Positions 1 to 6,931 of a DNA stretch of 8,422 nucleotides are shown in pieces; position 1 is the first letter of the stretch, and every line of letters starts with the position of its first letter. The notes under the pieces were generated by a model, which was given only the letters and a program-made list of their open reading frames with translations, searched no databases and was not told the DNA's origin. Location: the NCBI GenBank assembly GCA_937892315.1, contig CALAVF010000264.1, positions 1 to 8,422 on the forward strand, read 5' to 3'. This stretch comes from an uncultured Prevotellaceae bacterium. Its GTDB lineage: Bacteria; Bacteroidota; Bacteroidia; Bacteroidales; Bacteroidaceae. The position numbers were made by a program, and so were the translations under genes.

Positions 1-1
1 C

Positions 2-1807
2 CCCGCCCCCAACAACTTCTCGTTCAACTCGCCGCAGGGTGCCTGCCCCCATTGCAAGGGACTCGGCGTGGTGCCTGCTGTGGACATCGAAAGCGTGGAT
101 TATCAGGGCATGGCAGAATACGTCCAGAGCCTCAGCATGGAGGAGCAGCGGGAATGGACGCGGAAGTGGGAAGAGTCGGTGGACAAACTGGTTGTCTGCC
201 CCGAATGCGGGGGGAAGCGTCTGAACAAGGAAGCACTGCATTTCCGCATCGACGGGAAGAACATTAGCGAGGTGTCGGACATGGAACTGTCGGATTTGTA
301 CGAATGGGTGACGACCGTAGAGCCGAAGTTGGAGAACAAGCAGCAGGCGATTGCCCACGAGATTATCAAGGAAATCGGTTCTCGCCTGAAATTCCTGCTG
401 GATGTGGGGCTGCACTATCTGAGCCTCTCCCGAAACTCGGGAAGCCTGAGCGGCGGCGAGAGCCAACGCATCCGACTGGCGACACAGATTGGTGCCAAAC
501 TGGTGAACGTGCTTTACATTCTTGACGAGCCCAGCATCGGGCTTCATCAGCGTGACAACGTGCAACTCATCAACTCGCTGAAAGAGTTGCGTGACGAGGG
601 CAACACGGTCATTGTGGTGGAGCATGACAAGGACATGATGCTCAGTGCCGACTACGTGGTGGACATGGGTCCTCGTGCGGGTCGATTGGGTGGCGAAGTG
701 GTGTTTCAAGGCACACCGAAAGCCATGCTGAAACAGGACACGCTGACCTCTCGTTTCTTGAACGGGGCAGAGAAGATTGAGGTGCCGACGGAACGGAGAC
801 GGGGCAATGGGAAGAGCCTCCAGATAACGGGTGCGAAGGGCAACAACCTGAAGAATGTGAGCGTGGAGATTCCATTGGGGATGCTGGTGTGTGTGACAGG
901 CGTGAGCGGCAGCGGAAAATCGTCCCTCATCAACGAGACCTTGCAGCCCTTCCTCAGCCAGCACTTCTACCGATCGCTGACGGAGCCACTGGCTGTCGAT
1001 GCCATCACGGGCATAGAGCATATCGACAAGATTGTGAGCGTTGACCAGTCACCCATCGGTCGCACCCCTCGCAGCAACCCTGCCACCTACACGGATGTGT
1101 TTACCGACATTCGCAAGTTGTTTGTCGAGATGCCCGAGTCGAAGATGCGTGCCTACAAGCCAGGGCGTTTCTCCTTCAATGTGGCAGGCGGACGTTGCGA
1201 AGTGTGTGGCGGCAACGGCTACAAGACCATTCAGATGAACTTCCTGCCCGATGTGCTCGTGCCCTGCGAGGTGTGTCATGGCAAACGCTACAACCGCGAG
1301 ACGCTGGAGGTGCGTTTCAAGGGCAAGAGCATCTCCGACGTGCTGAACATGACCATCAACCAAGCCGTGGAGTTTTTCGAGCATCAGCCCAAGATTCTCC
1401 AGAAAATCAAGGTGCTGCAAGACGTGGGATTGGGTTACATCAAACTCGGTCAGCCCTCCTCTACGCTCTCTGGCGGCGAGAGCCAGCGTGTGAAACTCGC
1501 CACAGAACTGGCGAAGAAAGACACGGGAAAGACGCTCTACATTCTCGACGAACCCACCACAGGACTGCACTTTGAGGACATCCGCACGCTGATGGTGGTG
1601 CTGAACCGTCTGGTGGACAAAGGGAACACGGTCATTGTGATTGAGCACAATCTCGACGTGATCAAACTTGCCGACCATATCATCGACATGGGTCCCGAAG
1701 GCGGACAGCAAGGCGGCACGGTGGTCGTGACCGGCACCCCCGAAGAGGTGGCTCTGAGTGGCAAGGGCATCACGTCCTCGTTTCTCAAGCAGGAACTGGG
1801 ATTGTAA
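2..1807 (+). CDS. uvrA: UvrA-type excinuclease ABC ATPase subunit, 5'-truncated by window edge
   Basis: Partial gene: the frame is open from base 2, so the start lies upstream; 601 residues are visible, ending at TAA 1805-1807. UvrA is the damage-sensing dimeric ATPase of nucleotide excision repair, loading UvrB on DNA. Seen in order (fragment numbering): FSFN..GACPHC, the second half of the first zinc module (C15, C18); a CPEC pair (C66, C69); ABC signature LSGGE at 149-153 followed by ILDEPSIGLH (Walker B); second Walker A GVSGSGKSS at 300-308; DQSPIGRTPRSNPATYT; the C-terminal zinc module C399/C402 and C422/C425; second LSGGE at 489-493 and ILDEPTTGLH. Family assignment is certain. Odd point: only 47 residues separate CPHC from CPEC, whereas I recall about 120 in E. 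coli and B. subtilis UvrA, so the insertion domain is shortened. This resembles UvrA2-type paralogs, and the housekeeping uvrA may be elsewhere. No neighbour in this window is functionally linked. Confidence 0.96.
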   Translation, partial: PAPNNFSFNSPQGACPHCKGLGVVPAVDIESVDYQGMAEYVQSLSMEEQREWTRKWEESVDKLVVCPECGGKRLNKEALHFRIDGKNISEVSDMELSDLYEWVTTVEPKLENKQQAIAHEIIKEIGSRLKFLLDVGLHYLSLSRNSGSLSGGESQRIRLATQIGAKLVNVLYILDEPSIGLHQRDNVQLINSLKELRDEGNTVIVVEHDKDMMLSADYVVDMGPRAGRLGGEVVFQGTPKAMLKQDTLTSRFLNGAEKIEVPTERRRGNGKSLQITGAKGNNLKNVSVEIPLGMLVCVTGVSGSGKSSLINETLQPFLSQHFYRSLTEPLAVDAITGIEHIDKIVSVDQSPIGRTPRSNPATYTDVFTDIRKLFVEMPESKMRAYKPGRFSFNVAGGRCEVCGGNGYKTIQMNFLPDVLVPCEVCHGKRYNRETLEVRFKGKSISDVLNMTINQAVEFFEHQPKILQKIKVLQDVGLGYIKLGQPSSTLSGGESQRVKLATELAKKDTGKTLYILDEPTTGLHFEDIRTLMVVLNRLVDKGNTVIVIEHNLDVIKLADHIIDMGPEGGQQGGTVVVTGTPEEVALSGKGITSSFLKQELGL

Positions 1808-1832
1808 GCCGCCGCTTTTTTCCTGCACCTGC

Positions 1833-1867
1833 CATCGCAATTACCTTACCCCCGACATCGTAATTAC
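1833..1867. repeat. Direct pair of CATCGYAATTAC 12-mers
   Basis: CATCGCAATTAC at 1833-1844 and CATCGTAATTAC at 1856-1867 match at 11 of 12 positions and start 23 bases apart, about two helical turns. The second copy sits in a perfect 10-base palindrome, CGTAATTACG (1859-1868). Such a pair could be a dimeric operator or a chance repeat; nothing else in the sequence decides this. Confidence 0.35.
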
Positions 1868-1893
1868 GCCCATGAGTGTGCCCCGACTCTGTC

Positions 1894-1913
1894 CGACCTC
1901 TCGTCGTTTTTTT
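1894..1913 (+). terminator. Weak intrinsic terminator candidate for uvrA
   Basis: A CGAC/GTCG stem (1894-1897 with 1903-1906) and a five-base loop are followed directly by seven T residues (1907-1913), about 90 bases after the uvrA stop. The stem is only four base pairs, so termination here would be inefficient at best. No stronger stem-plus-T-run was seen after uvrA. Confidence 0.3.
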
Positions 1914-1920
1914 CACGCTG

Positions 1921-1928
1921 CAAAGATA
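1921..1928 (-). promoter_or_regulatory. Leftward Bacteroidetes -7 promoter box, TATCTTTG
   Basis: Read on the minus strand, 1928 to 1921 is TATCTTTG, a full match to the Bacteroidetes -7 consensus TAnnTTTG, in the context TTGTATCTTTGCAGCG that is common before Bacteroidales genes. I see no clear TTTG -33 element about 20 bases upstream. Transcription from it would run leftwards into the 3' end of uvrA, where no convincing minus-strand gene exists. It may therefore be an antisense promoter, the relic of a lost divergent gene, or a chance match. Confidence 0.4.
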
Positions 1929-2010
1929 CAACCTCCGCATTGCGGTCTACGAATCTTTTCACAAAAAAATCACACCTCCCCTCATTTTTCTCACGACAGG
2001 CTTCAAGTGT

Positions 2011-2043
2011 GGTCAAAATGGTCATGGTCATTTTGGTCAAAAT
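2011..2043 (+). repeat. GGTCA unit array, left arm (four units)
   Basis: Four GGTCA units start at 2011, 2020, 2026 and 2035, spaced 9, 6 and 9 bases, three of them in the form GGTCAWWWT. The same spacing appears in reverse in the right arm. Regular short units of this kind resemble an iteron-like binding array, though no cognate protein is identifiable here. Confidence 0.75.
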
Positions 2044-2067
2044 CGTTTTTCAAACGTGTCAAAACCG

Positions 2068-2103
2068 CACTATAAATATAAATTTAAATTTATATTTATA
2101 GTG
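2068..2103. repeat. Perfect 36-base AT-rich palindrome
   Basis: Bases 2068-2103 equal their own reverse complement at every position. The ends are CACTATAAAT and ATTTATAGTG, the centre is AATTTAAATT, and 32 of 36 bases are A or T. There is no loop, so it could extrude as a cruciform in supercoiled DNA or bind a symmetric protein. As a transcript it gives an all A-U hairpin, and no T run follows directly, so it is not a typical terminator. Confidence 0.95.
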
Positions 2104-2131
2104 AGCAAATGACCCATCCCAAAATTGATTT

Positions 2132-2160
2132 TGACCATTTTGACCTTGACCACTTTGACC
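2132..2160 (-). repeat. TGACC unit array, right arm (four units, mirror of left arm)
   Basis: TGACC occurs at 2132, 2141, 2147 and 2156, spaced 9, 6 and 9 bases. On the minus strand these are the GGTCA units of the left arm in mirror order. A further TGACC at 2110-2114 has a degenerate partner (TGTCA, 2057-2061) at the symmetric position, so the pairing continues towards the palindrome. Confidence 0.75.
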
Positions 2161-2217
2161 ACATTTTCCCACCCCATTTTTTTTGTTTCCAACCCCTTGT
2201 TTTTTCCCTTGAAATAC

Positions 2218-2248
2218 TTGCAATTCTCGTTTTTTTTTCGTAACTTTG
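2218..2248 (+). promoter_or_regulatory. Bacteroidetes-type promoter for mutS2
   Basis: TAACTTTG at 2241-2248 is an exact match to the Bacteroidetes -7 box TAnnTTTG. A TTG at 2218-2220, about 20 bases upstream of it, can serve as the -33 element (consensus TTTG). A T-rich spacer lies between them. The start of transcription would fall about 6 bases past the box, leaving a leader of only about a dozen bases before the mutS2 ATG at 2267. It probably drives at least the next three genes. Confidence 0.75.
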
Positions 2249-2266
2249 CACTCATAACAAGAACCC

Positions 2267-4786
2267 ATGATTTACCCCACCACATACGAACAAAAAGTAG
2301 GCTTCGACCAGATACGCCAACGCCTCACGGAGTTGTGTCTATGCCCCTTAGGACAGGAACTGGTGCAGAAAATGGCGTTTTCGACCGCATTCGACGACAT
2401 CCGTCAACAAGTGAAACAGACGATGGAGTTCATCTGCATCCTACAAGAAGATGATTTCCCCGACCAGAACTTCTTTGATGTGCGGCTGTCGCTGAAACGC
2501 ATCCGCATCCAGAACGCCTGTCTGGAAGTAGAAGAACTATTCAACTTGCAGCGGTCGCTGTCTGCCATCGACAACATCGTCACGTTCCTCCATCGGTATG
2601 CCGACGAAGGGAATACCATCCCCGTCTATCCGCATCTCTACGCCCTGACAGCCGACATCAAGACCTATCCGCAGATGGTGCGTCGCATCGACCAGATTCT
2701 GGATAAGTTCGGCAATGTAAAGGACACCGCATCCCCCACGCTTCTTGCCATCCGCCGGGAAATGGCATCCACGGCTGGCAGCGTGTCGCGTGCCTTGCAG
2801 AACATCCTGAAGTCGGCAAAAGGCGAAGGTCTGATTGACAAAGACATCTCCCCCACCCTTCGCGACGGCCGTCTGGTCATTCCTGTGGCTCCAGCCATGA
2901 AGCGAAAAATCAGAGGCATCGTACATGACGAATCGGACACGGGAAGAACGGTCTTTATCGAGCCGGCAGAAGTGGTGGAAGCCAACAACAAGATTCGGGA
3001 ACTGGAGAGCGAGGAGAGGAAGGAAATCCACCGTATCTTGATGGAGTTCACACAGTTGGTACGTCCCGAAGTGGAGGACATGCTGGTCGGGTATGACTTC
3101 TTGGCACAGATAGACTTCATCCGTTCGAAAGCCAAGTTTGCCATCACCACCAACAGCACGGAGCCTCGCATGGAGAACCGCCAATTGATTGACTGGGCAC
3201 TCGCCATCCACCCCCTGCTTGCCCTGAGGCTAAAGGCTGATGGCCGCAAAGTCGTCCCCCTCGACATCAAACTGAACCAGAAGCAACGCCTCTTGCTCAT
3301 CTCGGGCCCTAATGCTGGCGGCAAGTCCGTCTGTCTGAAAACCACGGGACTGCTGCAATACATGTTCCAATGCGGAATGCCTGTGCCTGTCGCACCGAGC
3401 AGCATCTTTGGCATCTTCCGCAGCATCTTCATCGACATCGGCGACGAGCAGAGCCTGGAGAACGACCTATCGACCTACTCCTCCCATCTGCTCAACATGA
3501 AGAACATGATGAAGCATTGCGACGGGGCGAGCCTCATCCTCATCGACGAGTTTGGAGGGGGCACAGAGCCGCAGATTGGCGGTGCCATTGCCGAGGCGAT
3601 GCTGAAGATATACAACAAGAGACACGCTTTTGGCGTCATCACCACCCACTATCAGAACCTCAAGCACTTCGCCCAAGAGACGGAAGGCATCGTGAACGGT
3701 GCCATGCTCTACGACCGCCAACAGATACAGCCGCTCTTCCAACTCTCCATCGGCAACCCCGGCAGTTCGTTCGCCATCGAGATTGCCCGCAAGACGGGCA
3801 TCCCCGACGAGGTCATCAAGGATGCCAGCGAGATTGTGGGTAAAGATTACATCAACTCCGACAAGTACCTGCAAGACATCGTGCGTGACAAACGCTACTG
3901 GGAACAGAAGCGGCAGAACATCCATCAGCACGAGAAGCAGATGGAGCAAACCATCCAACGCTACGAAGAGGACATCCAGCGTGTGCATGACGAACGCAAA
4001 GCCATCATCTCCCGTGCCAAGGAAGAGGCGGAGCAGTTGCTAAAGGAGTCGAACGCCAAGATTGAACAAACCATCAAGGACATCAAGGAGGCACAGGCGG
4101 AGAAGGAACGCACTCGCATGATTCGCCAAGACCTTGCCGACTTCAAGCAGGAAATCCAAGAGATTGACCCCAACATCGCTGACGAGAAAATCAGAAGACA
4201 GATGGAAAAGTTGGTGGCAAGACGGAAGCGGAAAGAGGAGAAGAAGAAAGCCCCCCAACCCACAAAAGGGGAGGCTATTCAGAGCGGAGCCTCAACAACA
4301 GACACGGCGAATGCCCTCCCCCTTTGGGAGCCAGGGGCGTATGTCCGCCTGAAAGGTCAAGACACCATCGGGCAAATCAAGAAAATCAATGGTGACGAGG
4401 CATTGGTGGTGTTCGGACAAATCACCACGAACGTGAAACTGAAACGCCTGATTCCATCAGAACCTCCCAAGAAAGACCGAAACGTCGCCTCCACGTTTGT
4501 CAGCGTGCAGACACGCGACGACATCCGCCAGACGACCCTCAACTTCAAGGAGCAACTGGACGTGCGTGGAATGCGTGGCGAAGAAGCCATCCAAGCCGTC
4601 ACCTACTTCATCGACGATGCCTGCGTGGCACGTGCCTCACGAGTGAAAATCCTGCATGGAACAGGTACGGGAGCCCTCAAAACCATGATTCGCCGATATC
4701 TCTCCACCCTGCCGCCCGTTGCCGACTTCTATGAAGAAGACATCCGTTTTGGCGGTGCTGGCATCACCATCGTAGAACTCATCTGA
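2267..4786 (+). CDS. mutS2: MutS2 ATPase/endonuclease (Smr domain)
   Basis: 839 residues, close to family length (about 780-840). The N-terminal 320 residues are the MutS-like core/clamp region without the mismatch-reading domain of MutS. The ATPase follows: Walker A GPNAGGKS at 347-354, Walker B LILIDE ending at E428, then FGGGTEPQIGGAIAEA. A charged coiled coil spans about 538-630, then a Lys-rich, low-complexity linker, a KOW-like segment (from about 686) and a C-terminal Smr domain (about 760-839) with LDVRG at 764-768 and HGTGTG at 797-802, the Smr nuclease motifs. In other bacteria MutS2 suppresses homologous recombination (H. pylori, T. thermophilus) or splits collided ribosomes (B. 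subtilis); which applies here cannot be read from sequence. The ATG at 2267 is chosen because a promoter ends 19 bases before it and the N-terminus is family-like. There is no Shine-Dalgarno sequence, as usual in Bacteroidetes. It is followed after two bases by the next gene. Confidence 0.97.
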   Translation: MIYPTTYEQKVGFDQIRQRLTELCLCPLGQELVQKMAFSTAFDDIRQQVKQTMEFICILQEDDFPDQNFFDVRLSLKRIRIQNACLEVEELFNLQRSLSAIDNIVTFLHRYADEGNTIPVYPHLYALTADIKTYPQMVRRIDQILDKFGNVKDTASPTLLAIRREMASTAGSVSRALQNILKSAKGEGLIDKDISPTLRDGRLVIPVAPAMKRKIRGIVHDESDTGRTVFIEPAEVVEANNKIRELESEERKEIHRILMEFTQLVRPEVEDMLVGYDFLAQIDFIRSKAKFAITTNSTEPRMENRQLIDWALAIHPLLALRLKADGRKVVPLDIKLNQKQRLLLISGPNAGGKSVCLKTTGLLQYMFQCGMPVPVAPSSIFGIFRSIFIDIGDEQSLENDLSTYSSHLLNMKNMMKHCDGASLILIDEFGGGTEPQIGGAIAEAMLKIYNKRHAFGVITTHYQNLKHFAQETEGIVNGAMLYDRQQIQPLFQLSIGNPGSSFAIEIARKTGIPDEVIKDASEIVGKDYINSDKYLQDIVRDKRYWEQKRQNIHQHEKQMEQTIQRYEEDIQRVHDERKAIISRAKEEAEQLLKESNAKIEQTIKDIKEAQAEKERTRMIRQDLADFKQEIQEIDPNIADEKIRRQMEKLVARRKRKEEKKKAPQPTKGEAIQSGASTTDTANALPLWEPGAYVRLKGQDTIGQIKKINGDEALVVFGQITTNVKLKRLIPSEPPKKDRNVASTFVSVQTRDDIRQTTLNFKEQLDVRGMRGEEAIQAVTYFIDDACVARASRVKILHGTGTGALKTMIRRYLSTLPPVADFYEEDIRFGGAGITIVELI

Positions 4787-4788
4787 TT

Positions 4789-6045
4789 ATGAAAAAGACC
4801 ATCATACTTTCACTCGCGGCAATGACACTCGCCACCAGTCAGGCAAGTGCTCAGACGGAAGACAGCATCGCCCCTGCCGCCATCGTTTACCCCTATCTGC
4901 AACCCCTGTCTGCTCACGAAGAGGTCAATGCAGACATCATGTCCATGCACTTCGACAAGGCAAGCACAGCACTCAAGAAACTCATCGCTACCGCCAAACG
5001 GAAAAAGGAATCGACAGCCGACCTCGACCGACTGGTGGCACGCTGTCAGAAAGGGGAGAGCGGACTTAGAGGAGTGGATAAACTGCTCATAGTTGACAGT
5101 TTGGTTATCAGCAAGAAAGAGTTCCTGAAAGCCTATCCAATTTCGCCAGAACTGGGGACGTTGACAGCATCGGAGAAAGGTGGCATCGTGCAGTATCAAA
5201 CCCAGATGGGCGGCATGGTGTTGCGTCCCGAAAGTGTGAGCACAGAAAGCGGCGAAACGCTCCAAATCAAACGCCACTACCTCGAAAACGGACAACTGAC
5301 AGAGGACGAACAGATGGAAGGCCTCGGCATTGACGGCGACATCAATTACCCCTTCCTCATGCCCGACGGTCAGACCTTCTACTTTGCTGCCCGCAGCACC
5401 GAAGGCTATGGAAACTACGACCTCTACGTCACCCGTTTCGACAGCGACTCGCAGCGGTTCTACCATGCCGAAAACATGGGCTTCCCCTACAACTCCTACG
5501 CCAACGACTACATGCTCATCATCGACGAAGATGCCCACCTCGGATGGTTCGCCAGCGACCGCTACCAGCCAGCCGACAAAGTGTGCATCTACACCTTCAT
5601 CCCCAATCCATCTCGCCAGACCATCGACTACGAAACCACAGACCTCGAAGCAGTGCGTGTGAATGCCTCGCTGCACCCACTCGCCAACATATCGCTCAGC
5701 GACGAGCAGCGGCAAGCCATCGCCAGTGCCAAGAAACGCATGAAGCAACTCGCCACATCAGCCGTATCGACCCGAATGCCCGACTTTGAATTTGTCCTCA
5801 ATGACACAAAAACCTGCTACCGCCTCGACGACTTCACCTCAGCAGAAGCCCAAAAACTATGCAGCGAATGGCTCCAGAAGTCGAAAAACCTCACCTCCCT
5901 CAACGAGCAGTTGCAGCAACTCCGCGACGCATCCCCCTCTGCCACCCAGCAAGTGCTCAACCTCGAAACCCGAATCTTGGAGTTGCAAACCGAGGTACAC
6001 ACGCTGGCAAAGCAAGTACGTGCCACAGAACTATCAAAACTATAA
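4789..6045 (+). CDS. Exported PD40 (WD40-like) beta-propeller protein, function unknown
   Basis: 418 residues. The N-terminus has a clear Sec signal peptide (MKKTIILSLAAMTLATSQASA, likely cut after A21, before QTED), with no lipobox cysteine, so the protein should be periplasmic or surface-associated. Residues about 35-105 are helical and Lys-rich (possibly TPR-like). From about 185 there are PD40-type repeats: INYPFLMPDGQTFYFAA, then GNYDLYVTRFD, then NSYANDYMLIIDEDAHLGWFASDR. The last 50 residues look like a coiled coil rich in L, Q and E. PD40 proteins in Bacteroidetes often accompany OmpA-like or type IX secretion components, but no OmpA domain is present here and that role is not implied. 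It starts two bases after the mutS2 stop, so co-transcription and coupled translation are likely. There is no known link between its location and the cytosolic MutS2. Family call is good; function is unknown. Confidence 0.85.
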   Translation: MKKTIILSLAAMTLATSQASAQTEDSIAPAAIVYPYLQPLSAHEEVNADIMSMHFDKASTALKKLIATAKRKKESTADLDRLVARCQKGESGLRGVDKLLIVDSLVISKKEFLKAYPISPELGTLTASEKGGIVQYQTQMGGMVLRPESVSTESGETLQIKRHYLENGQLTEDEQMEGLGIDGDINYPFLMPDGQTFYFAARSTEGYGNYDLYVTRFDSDSQRFYHAENMGFPYNSYANDYMLIIDEDAHLGWFASDRYQPADKVCIYTFIPNPSRQTIDYETTDLEAVRVNASLHPLANISLSDEQRQAIASAKKRMKQLATSAVSTRMPDFEFVLNDTKTCYRLDDFTSAEAQKLCSEWLQKSKNLTSLNEQLQQLRDASPSATQQVLNLETRILELQTEVHTLAKQVRATELSKL

Positions 6046-6058
6046 AACAACACCAACT

Positions 6059-6931
6059 ATGAAAAAGATTTTCCCTCCATCCGAACTGCCCATCAATGAA
6101 GACGGCTCTGCGTTCCACCTCCATCTGCGTCCCGAACAACTGGCTGACCGTGTGATTCTGGTCGGCGACCCTGACAGAGTGGCGACCGTTGCGTCTCACT
6201 TCTCTGAGCAAGAATGCGAAGTGAGCAGCCGCGAGTTCCACAGCATTACAGGAACTTATCAAGGCAAACGTATCACCGTGCTCTCTACGGGCATCGGCTG
6301 CGACAATATTGACATCGTGATGACAGAACTGGACGCCCTTGCCAACATCGACTTCGACACTCGGACAGAAAAAGATGAGCACCGTGCCCTCACCATCGTG
6401 CGTATCGGCACCTGTGGCGGTTTGCAGCCTTTCACACCTACAGGCACTTTTGTTGCCTCCGTCAAGAGCATCGGCTTCGATGGCTTGCTCAACTATTACG
6501 ACGGGCGGAATGATGTCTGCGACCTGCCAATGGAGGAAGCATTCAAGCAGCACATGGATTGGTCACCCTTGAAAGGTGCCCCCTACGTGGCACAGGCAAG
6601 CCCTGAACTGATTGACCAGATTGCAGGAGGCGACATGGTGCGAGGCATCACCATTGCTTGCGGCGGTTTCTATGGTCCACAAGGTCGTCAAATCCGCCTG
6701 AAGATTCAAGACCCACAACAGAATGAGAAAGTCGAGGCTTTTGAATATGAAGGGCTGAAAATCTGCAACTTCGAGATGGAAAGTTCCGCCCTGGCAGGTC
6801 TCTCTTCTCTCCTTGGTCACCGAGCCATGACTTGCTGCATGGTCATCGCCAATCGTTACACCACCGAGATGAACACCGACTATAAGAAATCCATCGACTC
6901 TCTCATCCAACTCGTCCTCAACCGCATCTAA
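6059..6931 (+). CDS. udp: Nucleoside phosphorylase, uridine phosphorylase-like
   Basis: 290 residues. The open frame extends upstream to 5786, but that part overlaps the PD40 gene out of frame and is not protein-like. The real start is ATG 6059 (MKKIFPPSELP), 13 bases after the preceding stop. The PNP/UDP family fold is shown by GDPDRV (36-41, phosphate-binding loop), STGIGCDN, RIGTCGG (R115, phosphate contact), a YGPQGRQ segment that aligns with the base-recognising Q and R of E. coli Udp, and EMES (E239-M240-E241, ribose binding). It would catalyse phosphorolysis of uridine (or related nucleosides) to the free base and ribose-1-phosphate in the cytosol, for pyrimidine salvage. Exact substrate is inferred; a broader nucleoside phosphorylase is possible. 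Confidence 0.9.
   Translation: MKKIFPPSELPINEDGSAFHLHLRPEQLADRVILVGDPDRVATVASHFSEQECEVSSREFHSITGTYQGKRITVLSTGIGCDNIDIVMTELDALANIDFDTRTEKDEHRALTIVRIGTCGGLQPFTPTGTFVASVKSIGFDGLLNYYDGRNDVCDLPMEEAFKQHMDWSPLKGAPYVAQASPELIDQIAGGDMVRGITIACGGFYGPQGRQIRLKIQDPQQNEKVEAFEYEGLKICNFEMESSALAGLSSLLGHRAMTCCMVIANRYTTEMNTDYKKSIDSLIQLVLNRI

Larger units (their letters stand above)
2008..2163. repeat. 156-base concentric inverted repeat (possible MITE or cruciform element)
   Basis: The outer arms 2008-2043 and 2128-2163 are reverse complements at 31 of 36 positions. They share exactly the same symmetry axis (between 2085 and 2086) as the perfect 36-base palindrome at 2068-2103. The intervening 24-base segments (2044-2067 and 2104-2127) match at about 12 of 24 positions without gaps, so the whole element reads as one decayed palindrome with no length change between its halves. 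Homology stops at both ends: the next 18 bases outward do not pair. No target-site duplication or transposase gene was recognised. It could be a miniature non-autonomous mobile element, a repeated intergenic palindrome family, or a protein-binding array; the sequence alone does not choose. As RNA it would form one long hairpin on either strand. Confidence 0.85.
1808..2266. other. 459-base non-coding region between uvrA and mutS2
   Basis: No convincing gene lies here. The short open frames crossing it give repetitive peptides (runs of W-S-K, V-K-V or T-L-T) that are simply translations of the GGTCA repeats and T-rich tracts. In order it holds: a pair of near-identical 12-mers around 1833-1867, a weak hairpin with a T run at 1894-1913, a leftward promoter-like box at 1921-1928 next to an 11-base GC palindrome (1935-1945), the 156-base inverted repeat (2008-2163), a pyrimidine-rich stretch (about 2164-2240) with several T runs, and the mutS2 promoter. 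It is far more AT-rich than the coding DNA on either side. Confidence 0.85.

Noticed and set aside
1049..1840. 263-codon minus-strand open frame across the end of uvrA
   Set aside because: It is entirely antisense to well-conserved uvrA codons, starts at TTG, and its translation (rich in H, V and L) shows no domain-like motifs; it is a codon-bias shadow of a GC-rich gene.
2068..2103. Palindrome as a Rho-independent terminator of uvrA
   Set aside because: The stem is almost all A-U, has no natural loop, and is not followed by a T run; it also lies 260 bases past the uvrA stop.
2008..2163. CRISPR array or insertion sequence
   Set aside because: There are no repeat-spacer units of suitable length, and no transposase gene or fragment lies in or near the element.
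1876..2285. Small open frames crossing the intergenic repeat on both strands (for example at 1876-2112, 2059-2268 and 2125-2454)
   Set aside because: The peptides are translations of GGTCA units, T runs and the palindrome (W-S-K, V-K-V, T-L-T repeats); they have no start context and run into mutS2 out of frame.
4810..5748. 312-codon minus-strand frame opposite the PD40 gene
   Set aside because: It is a shadow frame: antisense to a gene with a signal peptide and PD40 motifs, with no promoter or start context of its own.
5786..6058. N-terminal extension of the phosphorylase frame
   Set aside because: It overlaps the PD40 gene in another frame and gives a Ser/Thr/Pro-rich peptide unlike the family; ATG 6059 gives the normal N-terminus and length.
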